This document shows positions 1-15,265 of a DNA stretch of 64,000 bases, piece after piece. This DNA comes from Lunularia cruciata (Eukaryota; Streptophyta; Marchantiopsida; Lunulariales; Lunulariaceae): NCBI GenBank assembly GCA_948567375.1, contig OX419761.1:14014501-14078500 (forward strand), read 5' to 3'. A program made the position numbers and the translations under genes. Within the stretch, counting starts at the first letter, position 1; every line of letters begins with the position of its first letter. The notes below the pieces were generated by a model. That model searched no databases. It saw only the letters and a program-made list of their open reading frames with translations, and had not been told where the DNA came from.

Positions 1-484
1 TTAGGATGTGTAGCCGATTTGGTTAAGGGCAACGTGTGTTGGTGCTTGTTGTTTGTGGGTGGCATGCATGTGCGCTAGGTGACATCTAATTAAACATAGT
101 TAGGTGTCAAAGCATAAGTGATAAATAACACATGAAAATAGATATCAGAGTTTTACAAGGAGATTTAGTGAACCAATGATAAAAGTATGAGAGAGAATAT
201 GGTATATAAGAAATATATAAATGTGTAAAAATGTACATAAGATGTGTAAATGTGGAGCCACTAAAGCATGTAATTATGGTAGAGGAGGAGGTGAAGAAGA
301 AGAGTGAGATGAAAAATGGTGTCTAAATGATCCTACTGCATCCTCAAGTCTATGACGTGATACATGATATTGAATCCTAAATGGACTTAGTGACCACCAA
401 AGAGGCCATTCTCTCTCATCCAAGTGTTAGTGCCTAATATTGCTAGCAAGAAGGGAATATGGGTCACTACTATAAGAACTCAAT
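1..484. other. AT-rich sequence without a recognisable gene
   Basis: No open frame of note and no recognised motif. It lies downstream, in the minus sense, of the decayed reading frames at 485-1806 and is probably part of the same old repeat-derived DNA. Confidence 0.4.
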
Positions 485-1806
485 CTACCGGATGTCCACT
501 CCTCTTTTGCCCAAATAACAATAAGCACTCATTAAAGGGCCAAATGACCAAGTGTATGATATTCTCTCTACCTTGTAAGGACAAAAGTGGGTAGGATGGA
601 TAGCACCATGTGGATGGTTCCTATAATAAGAGAGTACATAACTGTCCAAGTTCAAAAGATCAAGTAAACCTAATGAAGTGAAGATGCTCATATGATCTAT
701 CTTTACGTCCTCTAAAATCATCATCATGTTTGACATATGTAGAACACAAACATGCCATGAGGCAAGACCCATTTTGAACTCCCTCCAAGAGTTCCCACTA
801 CTACCATATGCTCCATAGCAACCACTCCACTCCATCCAAAGTAAGATCTATCCACAAGATAACCTCAAAGCATAGCAAACAGAATTGGATGAAATGGAAA
901 ACACCAAGATGTGCGACCATCCTACATGCCTTGATTGTGTGTGAGTGCACCAACCATGCCTAGTTGTCCAGTTCTCCCACGCATGGAAATTGGTGCTACC
1001 ACAAACCCGTAATGATGCCAAACAAGTAACATCCACAACAACAATCTTCTTCTACATGAAGCTTGGGAAGAGAATACATAGAATATACTTTCTTAATAGA
1101 CAAAGCCTCTCTCTAAACCTAGTGTGAGTCCCATGTGTCTCTACATTGTGAGGTAAGGATTGGCAGGCAAAATTCTTGGTCACTTGAGTCATGACACTAC
1201 GAAGTAACACATTGGTGGCATCTATCATAGGGGCGGCATTAGTTTGGGTTTGCATCTCACTATGAGGATGGGTTTGGTGAGCAATACTATGTAGTCTTGG
1301 TCCAGGATAAGCCATATGAGCACTCACCTAAGCTAAAATACTCTCACTCTCCTCTACTTGAACATGTGCACTCTCATACCACTCTATAGCAAATAATAAC
1401 TCTTGTGCTTGAATTTGTAACTAGACCTTATAACCCTCAGCCATGGTAGTGGCACCTGGGATATCCAAGTCCAAGTCAACTAAACTCTGCTCTCTCTCTC
1501 CGTCTCATAAGAAATAAAGGTTAGATGCTTCTCCTCCTTCATAGCAAGAGTATCTTCTCACTCACAAACAAGTCTCTCTCTACTAATAATCTACCATGCT
1601 CCTCACAACTCTCCAATCTACTCTTGCGCTCAAGCATTAATCTCTCTTGCTCCTTTACACTCTCCAATTGCCTCTTATGCTCAAGTGCTAATCTCTCTTG
1701 CTCCTCTACACTCTCCAATATTTCTTGAGCATCTCCTCCAAGTGGAGAGATGCCTAAGGCTACATGTGTACACTTGCTGGCATTGCGGGCGGGATAAGGT
1801 TTAATT
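485..1806 (-). pseudogene. Decayed minus-strand reading frames of unknown, probably mobile-element, origin
   Basis: Three consecutive minus-strand stretches (1327-1052, 1036-848 and 835-485) are in one frame and are separated only by single stop codons. Upstream, a further open frame runs from about 1806 to a TGA at 1505 and encodes a Glu/Arg/Leu-rich coiled coil. I do not recognise a domain in the 485-1327 part. Plant transposon accessory proteins (SANT/NAM-associated type) often end in such coiled coils, and a Harbinger transposase remnant lies 2 kb away on the same strand, so an accessory protein is possible. That is inference; chance openness in AT-rich DNA is not excluded. Confidence 0.25.
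1558..1730 (-). repeat. 51-bp tandem repeat encoding a 17-residue coiled-coil unit
   Basis: The nonamer CTCTCCAAT recurs at 1609, 1660 and 1711, exactly 51 bp apart, and the intervening sequence is similar between copies. Read on the minus strand, each unit gives a 17-residue segment of the type ESVEEQERLALEHKRQL, followed by ESVKEQERLMLERKSRL and a third unit starting ESCEEHGRL. Keeping a multiple of three and a charged heptad-like pattern suggests the array expanded while it was coding. Confidence 0.55.
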
Positions 1807-2697
1807 CAAAGAACATTTTGGTGGCACCGAGTGACACTCACCAACGCTGCAAGATAGAAGGGTTTAGGGTTTTAAGTGTGGATGATGCTCAGCAATGTAA
1901 GGAGGCATAAGAAGGCACTACGGGATAGACACAATTGGTCTTGGGTCATGCCCATAGGCATTGATAATTGTGACTCCAAAAGTTCAAGAAATATAGAAAT
2001 AGAGACTGAACTTCTTCAAACTAGGGTCAAATGGAGAAAAATAACTTGAGAAGGCCAAAATAATACCTCTAGATGTAGGTGCTAAAGGCCAAGGGTAATT
2101 TTCAGGCCGATTATATTGAGACTAACCTCCTTGATTCTAGCTACAATTTGAATCTGATGCTTATCCATCCAACACCATTTGATGAAGTTCTTTGAGTGTT
2201 GAATGGTATGAAATCCAATTAACTAATCTCCTTCTTGAGTATTCCTCATTGTATGCACCATCAAAAATCTTCTCATAACCCCAAATTTCTACCATGGATA
2301 CTGGAGGAAATGTAGGAACTAGGAGGAAATTTGATTTAGAGAATTCCTGTACTCCTTGCTCTCCTCTCCTTTTGAGTTTTGAATCCTCCTCTCCTTTTCA
2401 ATGTTGAATTCTGGTCCCAAAATGAAAATCATGCAATCTTGCCTTCAAATGCAAATCTCTCTCAAACCCCACCACTCAAACTCCTTGTTTTGCCTAGAAA
2501 CTCAAACAACACTCAAAATCAAACATCTACACCCTTTGAAACTCCACAATGCTCAACGCCATTGAAATACACCCTCCTCCTTCAAACACCACAAAGCTTA
2601 AGTGAAAATAGGTTCTTTCTTAGTAACTCCTTGAAATGGCTCAATTCTAAAAGTTTGAAACATGTGTGCAAGAGGAGGGTTTATAAATTCCCCATAT

Positions 2698-3680
<983 letters not shown>

Positions 3681-3689
3681 ACAAAAGAA

Positions 3690-4075
3690 AAAAAGAAAAT
3701 ATAGAACACTTACCTCTAGTAAATGTATAATTCTCCTTTTATCACAAATCATTTGCTGTTTATGGAATATGAACCTTTCAGCTGAAACAAATTTCTCCAT
3801 CCACGAATGGTCGAGTAGCAAGAGGAAACAATGTTCCATCTCCCAAACCAACACAACCGAGAACCTTTCCATGCAAAAACGCAAATATCCTCTTCCTCTC
3901 TTCATGCTCAGGCCATGCAACTTGACTCCTCATCAAATCTAATATGGCAATCATAACTCTGACTGTAAAGGCAATTGTTGAACTTGCACTAATGCCCCAA
4001 ATTTTAACCCCCATGCAACACAAGCTCCATTTCCGTGATGCCCAAATCTATCCAGAGGTAGAGCTACTTGGATCC
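3690..4075 (-). pseudogene. PIF/Harbinger-type DDE transposase remnant
   Basis: Read on the minus strand from about 4075, successive frames give GHHGNGACVAWGLKFG, then WPEHEERKRIF, then GCVGLGDGTLFPLATRPFVD, then a segment with KQQMICDKRRIIHLL. These match, in order, the HGNGAS.. helix-turn-helix region, the WP..EER spacer, the [CV]xGxxDGTLFPLA first catalytic Asp block and the 'R K.. I[IV]CDDKRRI' block of Harbinger/DDE_Tnp_4 transposases. At least two frame changes are needed (near 3990 and near 3790), and the second and third acidic catalytic positions are not found downstream, so it is dead. A GTAAGT donor-like site follows the last block at about 3710. Family assignment rests on motif recognition only. 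Confidence 0.62.
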
Positions 4076-4141
4076 ACATTGGTGTTTGCTTCTTTCGGTA
4101 GTTTTTTCAAAAACAATATATATTTTAATCAAATCTACTAA

Positions 4142-5339
4142 TGTTGAAAAACAATCAACATCCATTCTAGTAAGATGGAAAAAGGCCTTTACATCTAGAT
4201 TTCTAAAATAATTTATCAAAAATTCTTGACTACGAGGATAAGCAACTCAAGTTCCAAGTATCAATGTGTGTGTGCATACTTCCACCCATTAATCAATAAT
4301 TCTAGCATATCTAAATCTCCTTCTACTTCTTTGTCTTCATCTTTATCTTCTACACTTTGCAACAACATCTCTAAATCTAATAGAATAATCCATGGTATAC
4401 ATTTTCTAATTTTTATAGTTAGTTATATATGAGTGCTCTCTCTCGGCATGTTCTACTCGACTCAATTCTTGAATCACCAAAGATAATCCATGGTCGGCAT
4501 GCTCTACACTTCTCGCTTTAATATCTATTCTTTGCACATTGAAGAAGAGAACAAGATAAGAATTTCACTTTGTGGCTTGTACTAGTTGAAGAATGAATTT
4601 TTAAACAATGAAATTGAGTATTTTGGATTGTGCTTCAAATGAATTCACTCCTCCCTTCCAATCTTCACACAACCCGCATTCAAATCTTCCCACTCCACGG
4701 TCATTCTTGTTCTTGTTCTCCCCGTTCATTTTGCCATCTCGTGCGGTTCATTTCTATTCTTGTCCATCACCCCATTGCTCCCTTCAGAGGCCACCACATT
4801 CATCCTAATCTAAATGAGGTACTTTATTAACCCTAAACTGTAACTAATGTGTTACGGTGTGACAAAGGAAAAATCCAGATCTGTTATTTCCTACAAACTA
4901 CCCCATATGGAGTTTGCTAATAATAAGGACCTTCACCAAAACTCCATAGTGGTATCTTTCTTCCTCCGGTCTGCACCCCGTACCTTTAAGTCAACCTTTC
5001 TTAATAATCTATATGAAAATATAAAAGATTTGTAAAACTATTTTTGAAAACCCTATAATGTGTTGGTGGGTTCGCTTACTATGTGGCATCTCAATGTATG
5101 AAAGGATGATCTGTGTCGTTGCTTGCTTACTATGCGCCGTTATTTCTCTTTTGATTGTGCCATGCTTAAGAGCAAAGTGTGCTCTTGACGCGATAACTTT
5201 GTTCACAACTCGGGACTTACTGAATTTCACAGCGATTATGTAAATCGTTTACTCAAGGGCAAAATGCTCTTTTATCTCGAAAACTTCGCAATTGTTGTTT
5301 CAATTGGATCCTTACTGAAATCCATAGCAATTTTGTAAA
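4142..5339. other. Intergenic AT-rich DNA
   Basis: Short open frames of 60-70 codons occur on both strands but none has a recognisable motif, a consistent splice pattern or a homologue I know. Nothing supportable. Confidence 0.4.
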
Positions 5340-6620
5340 TCCATAAGTAATCCTGCTTTTATGATGATTCATCGTGTTAATCTCTCAAAATATTAATATA
5401 TTCGGTTCTATGGTTTGATCACAATTTAGTTTGTATTCATAATTAACCCATTTTTTCGTAATTTATCTTATTTAATTCCTTACAAATCACAATAACCAGT
5501 TTCAAGGCTTCACCATGATTTAGTCTATATTCCATACTTTATCCCATTTTTTGAAAATTAAAATTTTTTTAATTCTGGAAATGCCTATAACCAGTTATAT
5601 CGCTTCATCACGTGCGTGTGTTAACTACTTCCTCGTAATTTCTCCAAAATGTGTAAAATAAGTTTTATTAATTCACGGTGAATTAGTCTCTTTTAATTTC
5701 TAGGAGATTCTTTTGTAGTCATTTTCATAGCCTTATCGTATTTTTCTGTTACTTATTCTCTCCTAATTTCTCAAAACTATCCCTAATCGATTTATGCTTT
5801 CATTGCGTTCCCACTTAAATTACTTTCTCCTAATCTCATAGTCTCCGATATTGCCATAATCAATATATGGTTTCATGGCGTTCTTGTGTTGATTACAATT
5901 TTCTAATATCTCACAAATCTCCTAATCTATTTGATGGTCTCATCCAATTTGTAAAATATGATGGGGGTGTGTGACTAGTTGATCCACAATAGTCTACGAT
6001 ATTAAGTCCATTTCAACAAATAAGTTTATGGTGTCTAATCCATTTATATGTTAATTGTTCTCTCATATTTTCTTCCTAATTTGTCATAAACTCCCACAAT
6101 CGTTTTCATGGCCTCATCCAACTTGGACTTGGAAGATATTATATGTTAATTAATGTCTCCTAATCTCTCTCCTGATCTCAGAAATTTTTATTATCCATTT
6201 CATGGACTCATTGAATTTCTCAGGAGAAATTTCATGGATTAAGTATTCTCTCATCCCACTTATTCGGAAAATATTATGTTTTTTCCCAATATTAATTGTT
6301 TTCTCCTAATTTCGATTGTTTGGCCTCATCCAATTTGCTAAACATTGTTGGGTGTGTGACGAGGTGATCCGAAAAAGTTCACGATAGTGAGTTCAATCCC
6401 ATAATTAAGTTTTTGATATATTACCAATACATGCGTTAACTAATCAGTCTCCCCTAATTTGTCGAAAAAGCTCCAAAATCAAGTTTGTAACCTCAATCAA
6501 TTCCAGTGTGTGTGTTGATTACTCTCCCCTAAATTCTCGAAAATATTCAAAATCAATTTGTAGCCTCAATCAATTCCAGCGCATGTGGTCTCATCTACAG
6601 GTTGAGGGAAATCACTTCAA
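5340..6620. repeat. Degenerate tandem array, about 65-100 bp units
   Basis: A word pattern of the type 'gtgttaattactctctcctaatttctcaaaa..tccaaaatcaatttatggcctcatccaatt' recurs at least eight times, for example near 5610, 5745, 5805, 5880, 6045, 6140, 6425 and 6505. A larger block beginning 'ggtgtgtgac.ag.tgatcc' recurs at about 5967 and 6351. Copies are strongly diverged. It resembles an old minisatellite downstream of SQD1. No coding role is seen. Confidence 0.5.
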
Positions 6621-7430
6621 TCCCGGGGCATTTAATCTGCAATTGAAACCCCTACAACAACCTGCGGGAACTATTACCTGTTTACTACAAGTGTGTCAAT
6701 ACCCTTGAGAGAAGGGGTGCTTTGACCAGAACAATGGTATCATGACTACTGGATGACAGAGCTTAAATGCAGAAACCTTGCGATTATCAATGTTTGCTCA
6801 AAGCCTGCTGTTTATCTCGTTTAGAATCTCGACTATGGAGTAGATAGATGTCACTTGAAAGAATCGAGTCTTGGTAAAGATAAACTGCAGGTGCTAAGGC
6901 TTGTCTGAGAATTTGAACTGGTTGAAAACGCCACGAGATCTATTCAGTAGAACATCAAGAAGCTGGAGAAAGATTGAATGTTTCACAATAGTGGTGAGTC
7001 CATCCCACTAACATGATCTCACGACTAGGAGCTTCACGAACCTGAGTTGCGTCAGAAAAGGCACAGCATTATATGTGAGTATTCAGAAAAAACGTTGCAC
7101 GAGACGTCAACCAGAATCTGGAATAACAACCTATCACAATATATCTGAATACTGCTAACTCGTTTGTCTCTTCATTTATAATCTAAGCAAGGCCGCCAAA
7201 ACAGACCTTGAACGAAATCGGATATTGTACAAAATTGTCAGGAGAACTTGTAAGAATCCAGGCTAGAGTACCATCTTGAAATCCCTTTTCATCTCTTTCA
7301 TCTATAACATATGCAGGCTTCTTTCTCTCTCATTCCAATTTGGAGCAGCCAACACTCTAAACTTGAAGAACTTATTCCTGAATAACTGCCCTGTAAAGTA
7401 AGCAGCCAAGCAAGCAATGGAGCTTTGGAA
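6621..7430. other. 3' flank of SQD1
   Basis: No independent gene is visible. The part adjoining 7430 is presumably the SQD1 3' untranslated region on the minus strand. A canonical polyadenylation signal cannot be assigned with confidence. Confidence 0.4.
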
Positions 7431-9960
<2,530 letters not shown>

Positions 9961-12836
9961 TTCTAGTTACACGCGAAGTTTAATCGTATTTAGAGGTGAA
10001 GCTAGTAGATGAATGATAGTTACATGTATAGTTGAGAGAAGGAAGATTGATGAACTGATGGAGCAGATATTCATAAAGTTGGAGATGGATAATGATATAT
10101 AACAGTATATGTTAGCTTTCTTTCTGATTTCGTTTTTCTTTCCATCTACTAGCATATAAAATACTAGCATAGATGAATTACAACTTATCATATCATTCAA
10201 GTACATATAAGGTTAGATGTGTTTTCAAGGAAAATTTTGTCACATATCCCTCGTATTGATATTTAAGACTAATCAGGAAGGTTCTTTCTCTAAACACTTG
10301 TCGTTTACTACAACACTTAAGAATAGAAGAAGTGGTACTTTGACCACGAAACTGTAGTCTAGCAGTTTGTTCTTGATAGAAAAGACACCTCTTATGGTTT
10401 TTCTCTTGAAGATGGCTGATGAAAACTATTTGACTAACATCTGTAACAGTTGGTTCTTATTATCCTCCCCTCATGATAATCAAGGAAACTATGCAGCTGG
10501 ATAAAGAGTTCATTCACATAGTTTTCTTCCTCACACTGTTGGTGCATATTGACAGGGTATTCTACTGGGGATTGTTAAATCGACCCCCTCGTTTTACTAA
10601 AACGACCCACCCTAATCTGCGCTCTTCAAGCAACTGGTACTGCGACGAATCACCTGAGAGTCATTGTGGATGCACGCGCTGTAGACTAGGGTGGGTCGGT
10701 TTAGTAAAATGAGGGGTTCGCTTTAACATTCCCCATTCTTATTAGCCATGTATAACAAACGCGGATTGACTAGCCCTTTCCTTCCCCAACCTCCTCCGCA
10801 TGACATTTGAGTTATACAACTTTTATCGAAATTCAAAATGCTAAGAGGTTTATGGGCAGACATCTTGCGATGAACTTGCTCCAACCAAATTGGTCATCAT
10901 CAGATGTCATGCCGGCAGGGGACAGAGAAGGGCAAGGGCTTGCAGGCTGGATTGCACAGAAACAGTTTCGCTGACATTCGTGATAAACACACACACACGA
11001 CGGTGCCGTTCTTGTGCATAACGATTAAGCTCAACAACCATCAAACCACCCAAATACCCAATAATTCTCAACAAGAAAGATGAAGAAATCACCACCAATA
11101 ACGATTCGGTGGTTTTCCACCCGAATAGAAAGAAAGCAAACAGTACTTGTATTATCATTCTTCAGTGACCCACAACCCGAGCTCTACTTTCTTACGTCGC
11201 TAGACCTTGAATCGAAACCAAATGGCCTACAAGTAATTCTAACTGGTAATTTTAAGCCCTGCTAGTAATTCTAGGTGGTGGCCGAAGGTACACATTCAAG
11301 TACCCATTTGCTTAACGTGAGTCGCCCCATGTCATGCTAACAAGCGTTGCATTTGACTCCTTAAGGGTTACCTTATTTATGGCAGAAGTTAACTGCACCA
11401 TATCTTGTACTTCGGGACCTGTTGCAATTTACTCCTCAAAGATTGGCTTCATTCGTGACAAAACTTAACAACAGCACATCCCGTGCAGCGGGACCCTTTC
11501 CGCTGGCACCATAGACCAAGCTTTAGTTTGCTGAGGAGTCTGACAAGGAGATGGTTTGGAATGCAGAAACCAGCAGAAGTTACAACTCGTTTAAGTGAGA
11601 AAATTAGGAAACTGAGCAACTAAGGAAATTGTCTCAGTTACACACAACAGGAGTTGTTAGATCACAGCATCATCACCTTTTCAGTGACGGCTACTAAAGA
11701 TGACGCGAGATAATTTAACACCTTTTGCAGAGACAAACTAACTTAAAATATCCAAGGGCAAGTAAGCAGCAAATTTTGCTCTTTATTGAGTGCGATCAGA
11801 ACATCAAGCCCTTTACTGTTACGCTCAGCAGTATTTAACGGACAGGCTTCATGGTGCCCCCAGAATATCCTTGCAGACGAGGCAAACAATTGGAGGGCAG
11901 ATATTATTGGAAATAGAGGAATCCTGTTCGTAGGAATAAGGTACCTGTGAAAAGTCAGATTTTCAGAAAAATGCTTAAAGCGATACGTTTTTCTGCAACG
12001 GCTCAGCATTGCGTTAATTCCTACAAATGCCTTCCTGGCAAAATTACTCAAACAAGTATTGACAATATTTATGGAATCTCTTTAGATGGGCTCAAAGATA
12101 CAACCAAGGAGATAGAGGACAGGTATGACGGATGTGAAATGGTCGGAATACTCTTCACTTGACATCTTTTGGAAATTAGAACCTTATGTACAAGTGTTCT
12201 TGACCATAAATACAAGATCATGAGTACCAAAACAAATTTACAGTGCATTCAAGCTGCACATTCGATCATTGACAGTACCGCGAGGCTGGATTCAAGAGAA
12301 ACGATAACCTTCCTTCTCCATTTTCAAGCAGTACCCGTGTTCTCTTGAATCTGAACTGCTTCAAAATGTTTCACCTGACTTATCTCCACATTCTCGAAGC
12401 AAACTGAAAAGCATCTCCTACTTTGAATACAGTGATGACTTTCCAACCTAGGGGATTGGATATGACTGGTACGGCCTCTGGCAAGGCCATGAATAAGTTA
12501 AGTCAAAATTGGCTCAAAATTTGGCAACATCTTGGCAGCTAATGACTAATTGTTAGACTTCATTGCACACCCGACAGTAGACGTTCGACGAAGAAAGATA
12601 CGACATGCAACGAAGTGCAAACATGAAGAATCTTACACTTCAGGCCGCTAACTGTCATTTCCTTGCTGGTTATGAAAGAAGCTTCTTTTTTTGTCGCAGG
12701 CGAACCAATCTTCAGTGGGAGCCAGGAACTATTCATCATTCATCAAGCCCACTAACCCGTGTCGGGAACAGGTCATGACAGAATCTTCTGCTGAAGGGTT
12801 CTCAAATAAAACAGAGGTAGAGATTCGTAAACGGGA
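9961..12836. other. Intergenic region between SQD1 and VPS20
   Basis: Apart from the foldback element at 10567-10734 I see no gene. The part next to 12836 is presumably the VPS20 3' untranslated region. Open frames here (for example 10907-11158, 11743-12051) lack motifs and splice support. Confidence 0.4.
10567..10734. mobile_element. MITE-like foldback element with about 50-bp terminal inverted repeats
   Basis: The left arm (10567-10615) begins GGGGATTGTTAAA and contains ttttactaaaacgacccac. The reverse complement of the right arm (10687-10734) begins GGGGAATGTTAAA and contains ttttactaaaccgacccac. The arms match with few differences over about 50 bp around a non-palindromic 70-bp centre. 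The total of 168 bp with no coding capacity fits a miniature inverted-repeat transposable element. The GGGGATTGTT start recalls Harbinger/Tourist termini, but no clean 3-bp TTA/TAA or longer target duplication is visible, so the superfamily is left open. Confidence 0.72.
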
Positions 12837-14799
12837 TCAAGCTGCTAGCATCTCTTCTTCTGTACAATATACATACATCTTGTCAGTCCAAATGCACATA
12901 TGAGACACATCAATTGAGATACTATTTCGTCAGAAACGAAGTACGGTGATGAGATAACTGTATAAGGTACCTTTTCTTCTCAACGGTGCGGCCTTAGGTT
13001 CTGAAGGTTCTTGAGTTCTGACTTTTGTTGTGGGAACGCTGGGAAAGTCCAAATCTTCATCATCTTCCTCTCCGGCATTATCGTTGGTAGATGTTTCCTC
13101 TTTTCTGGATGACTTCTCGTCGCGCTTGCCTGAATGTGATCCTTTAGACATCATGTATAGACCTTCTGAAGGTTCTGCAATGGGCTCTTCCGCAACTTTT
13201 CCCCTAATAGGTTCCTCAATTTCTGGTTCTTCTCCTACAGGAGTAGACTCTGGTAACTTTGTTGGTACGTCAAGTAGCCCTTCAAGTTCCATCTGAAAAC
13301 AGCACAAACAAGCCAAAATTTGCGCCATTAATCACCAAAACACGAACACATCACCCTACTCAGAAAATTGAGTCTTAGTTTCGTGAGTAAAAGGTTTTTG
13401 GATAACATTATGTTAGATGAACAACTTATCATAGAACTTACTGCAGTCTCAAGATCGTCGAGCTCAGCCATCACTGCTTCATCATCTTCGTCTGTGAGCT
13501 GCTGTCCTAGAACAGCATTAATCTCCTGTGGACTCACAAGCAATTCAGGTATCATTACCAGAATCATTCAACGTTTGATTGAAAGCTATAAAGAACTGCT
13601 AACATATAATCAAACCCCGAGAATTCTGGTAATGGTGTATGGTCAAACCAATCCCCCAGGATATACACACAAGCATTTTCTTGATGCCTTAAATGTTCAT
13701 TGAGTATGAGTAACTCAATAAGGTTTAGGATGAATACATCTTGATAAGCTTTGGCTTCAGCTGACTCCTCCATGAGCTTCTCTACATCTTCAACGTTAAC
13801 CTCCTTTTGAAGGTCTTGTATAGCCTTGTGTCCAGCCTTGAGGCTATCAAATACAGCCTTTTGCTTGCCCGTTATCTCAATGTCTGTAAGCTGATACAGG
13901 AAAAAGAAGTCATAATGTGAGACCTCATACACTGGAACTTGAAATTGACGTGATTGGCTATTAACAGCAGGTAACGGAGGTCCAACACATCACTAAAGCG
14001 GATAAATGTATGACAAAAGAACCAGACTCAGGGAACCGAAACAGCGCATACATTCCAAGTTATTTCAGGCTCTTGATGAAATTCCACAATAACCTGAAAG
14101 TCTCGAAACTACAGTGGATAAACAGTAATCACGCAAGCAAGTGCGTACCTGTTGCTCGACGTTTAGTATCCATACGTCCACTTTCTTCAAAAGCTCCTCC
14201 TGAGCCTTCTTTCGCTTCAACGTCAGCAGTGCCCGATCCTTCTTCTTTTGTTTCAACAACTCTCTTGCTACTTCTTTCTCTCGCTCAATAACAGTATCCA
14301 ACTGATCAAGCCAAACAACATCATGGTGTCATATAAAGTTCTTCTCAACATGGAGAATTCCGGCACATGGAGGAGAAGCCTTCTAGTTATAGAATGAAGG
14401 GACAAACATCGAAATCGCTTATCTTCATTTTGAGCCGACCGTTTTGTATTAATTTGGACTCATTCCCCTGCTGCTAATGGCGTGCCAAGATAACCAACCC
14501 TATGAAAAGTTCCGACTAAAGATTGGAAATTAATTCAAAGAGTGGCAATCCGAAATTCGGTTGCAACAGGAAGGCGAAAGCCTTCACGCCAACCTGTTAC
14601 CGTAAATTCACGATGGATAACCGCTTCACAAGACAAGTTACAATAAATTGGTAAAGCTCTCTTGGAGGGGAATCGGATGCGATTTCCTCTCACATACCTG
14701 CTTTTGATAAGCGGAGAGTTTCCGTCGCTGAGTTTTCAGAGTAAGTATGGCCCGATCGACGTCCGTCACCTTCACTTTCCTAGAAAACAGATTCCCCAT
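12837..14799 (-). CDS. VPS20: ESCRT-III subunit VPS20 / CHMP6
   Basis: Nucleates ESCRT-III assembly on endosomes: it links ESCRT-II to SNF7 filaments in multivesicular-body sorting. Six exons: 14799-14698, 14301-14149, 13890-13738, 13525-13442, 13292-12971 and 12859-12837. All junctions are GT-AG with matching phases, and the product is 278 residues. It starts [20 protein letters not shown], with Gly2 as the predicted N-myristoylation site, followed by the basic helical ESCRT-III core ([20 protein letters not shown], then [17 protein letters not shown]). [20 protein letters not shown] at 137-156 is characteristic of CHMP6. The tail holds [11 protein letters not shown] and LDFPSVPTT, which look like MIM2-type Vps4 MIT-binding motifs, and ends EEEMLAA, close to plant VPS20 tails. 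The last exon has only 23 nt. The tail is longer and more acidic/Ser-rich than the roughly 220-residue Arabidopsis protein. Confidence 0.95.
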
Positions 14800-15265
14800 G
14801 GCGCTACTGCTAGCACCACAACTTACTCAAACTCCTTTTCCACCTCTTTACTCTTCTAATTTCGCTCACTCCCTCGCAAACTCCTGCCACGACCTGTACA
14901 AGCTTTTAGAAACTCAAATTCTCACCACCACTTCCTCTCCCCACGTCCGCCGCTTCCAAACATCCCCTTCGACCAACCAATCCCTACCGTCTCCACAGAT
15001 CCTGCTCTCCTCCTCTGTAATTACAAGTCCTCCTCTCCTGTACACTACCGCAAGACGGAATTCTCCGTTGACAACTATTTCTATACCCGTGCATCACCGC
15101 CCTCCGACACACGATCAGCAGCAGCCTTTCTCGATCTCCGTGTATTCGATCGCTCACCAAAGCAAATTGTTCCGCGTCAACACAAAGATTCGAGAGCTTC
15201 GTCTTGGCCGAATACGAGAGCGCATGAACAGGACGAAGACACACAGGTACACGAGACTATTGTAA
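14798..15265 (+). other. Plus-strand open frames overlapping the VPS20 start
   Basis: The NcoI-like CCATGG at the VPS20 start also gives a plus-strand ATG at 14798, which opens a 155-codon frame ([16 protein letters not shown]...). A different plus frame, open from about 14860 to a TAA at about 15295, reads as more protein-like (contains SVDNYFYTRASPPSD and AAAFLDLRVFDRSPKQ) but has no ATG. A donor-like CACACAG/GTACAC lies near 15246. I do not recognise either. The region should also be the VPS20 leader and promoter, so these may be chance frames in CT-rich DNA. Confidence 0.2.

Noticed and set aside
10564-10740. Target-site duplication of the foldback element
   Set aside because: Flanks are act and att. 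No TA, TTA/TAA or 8-9-bp direct repeat convinces, so no superfamily was assigned.
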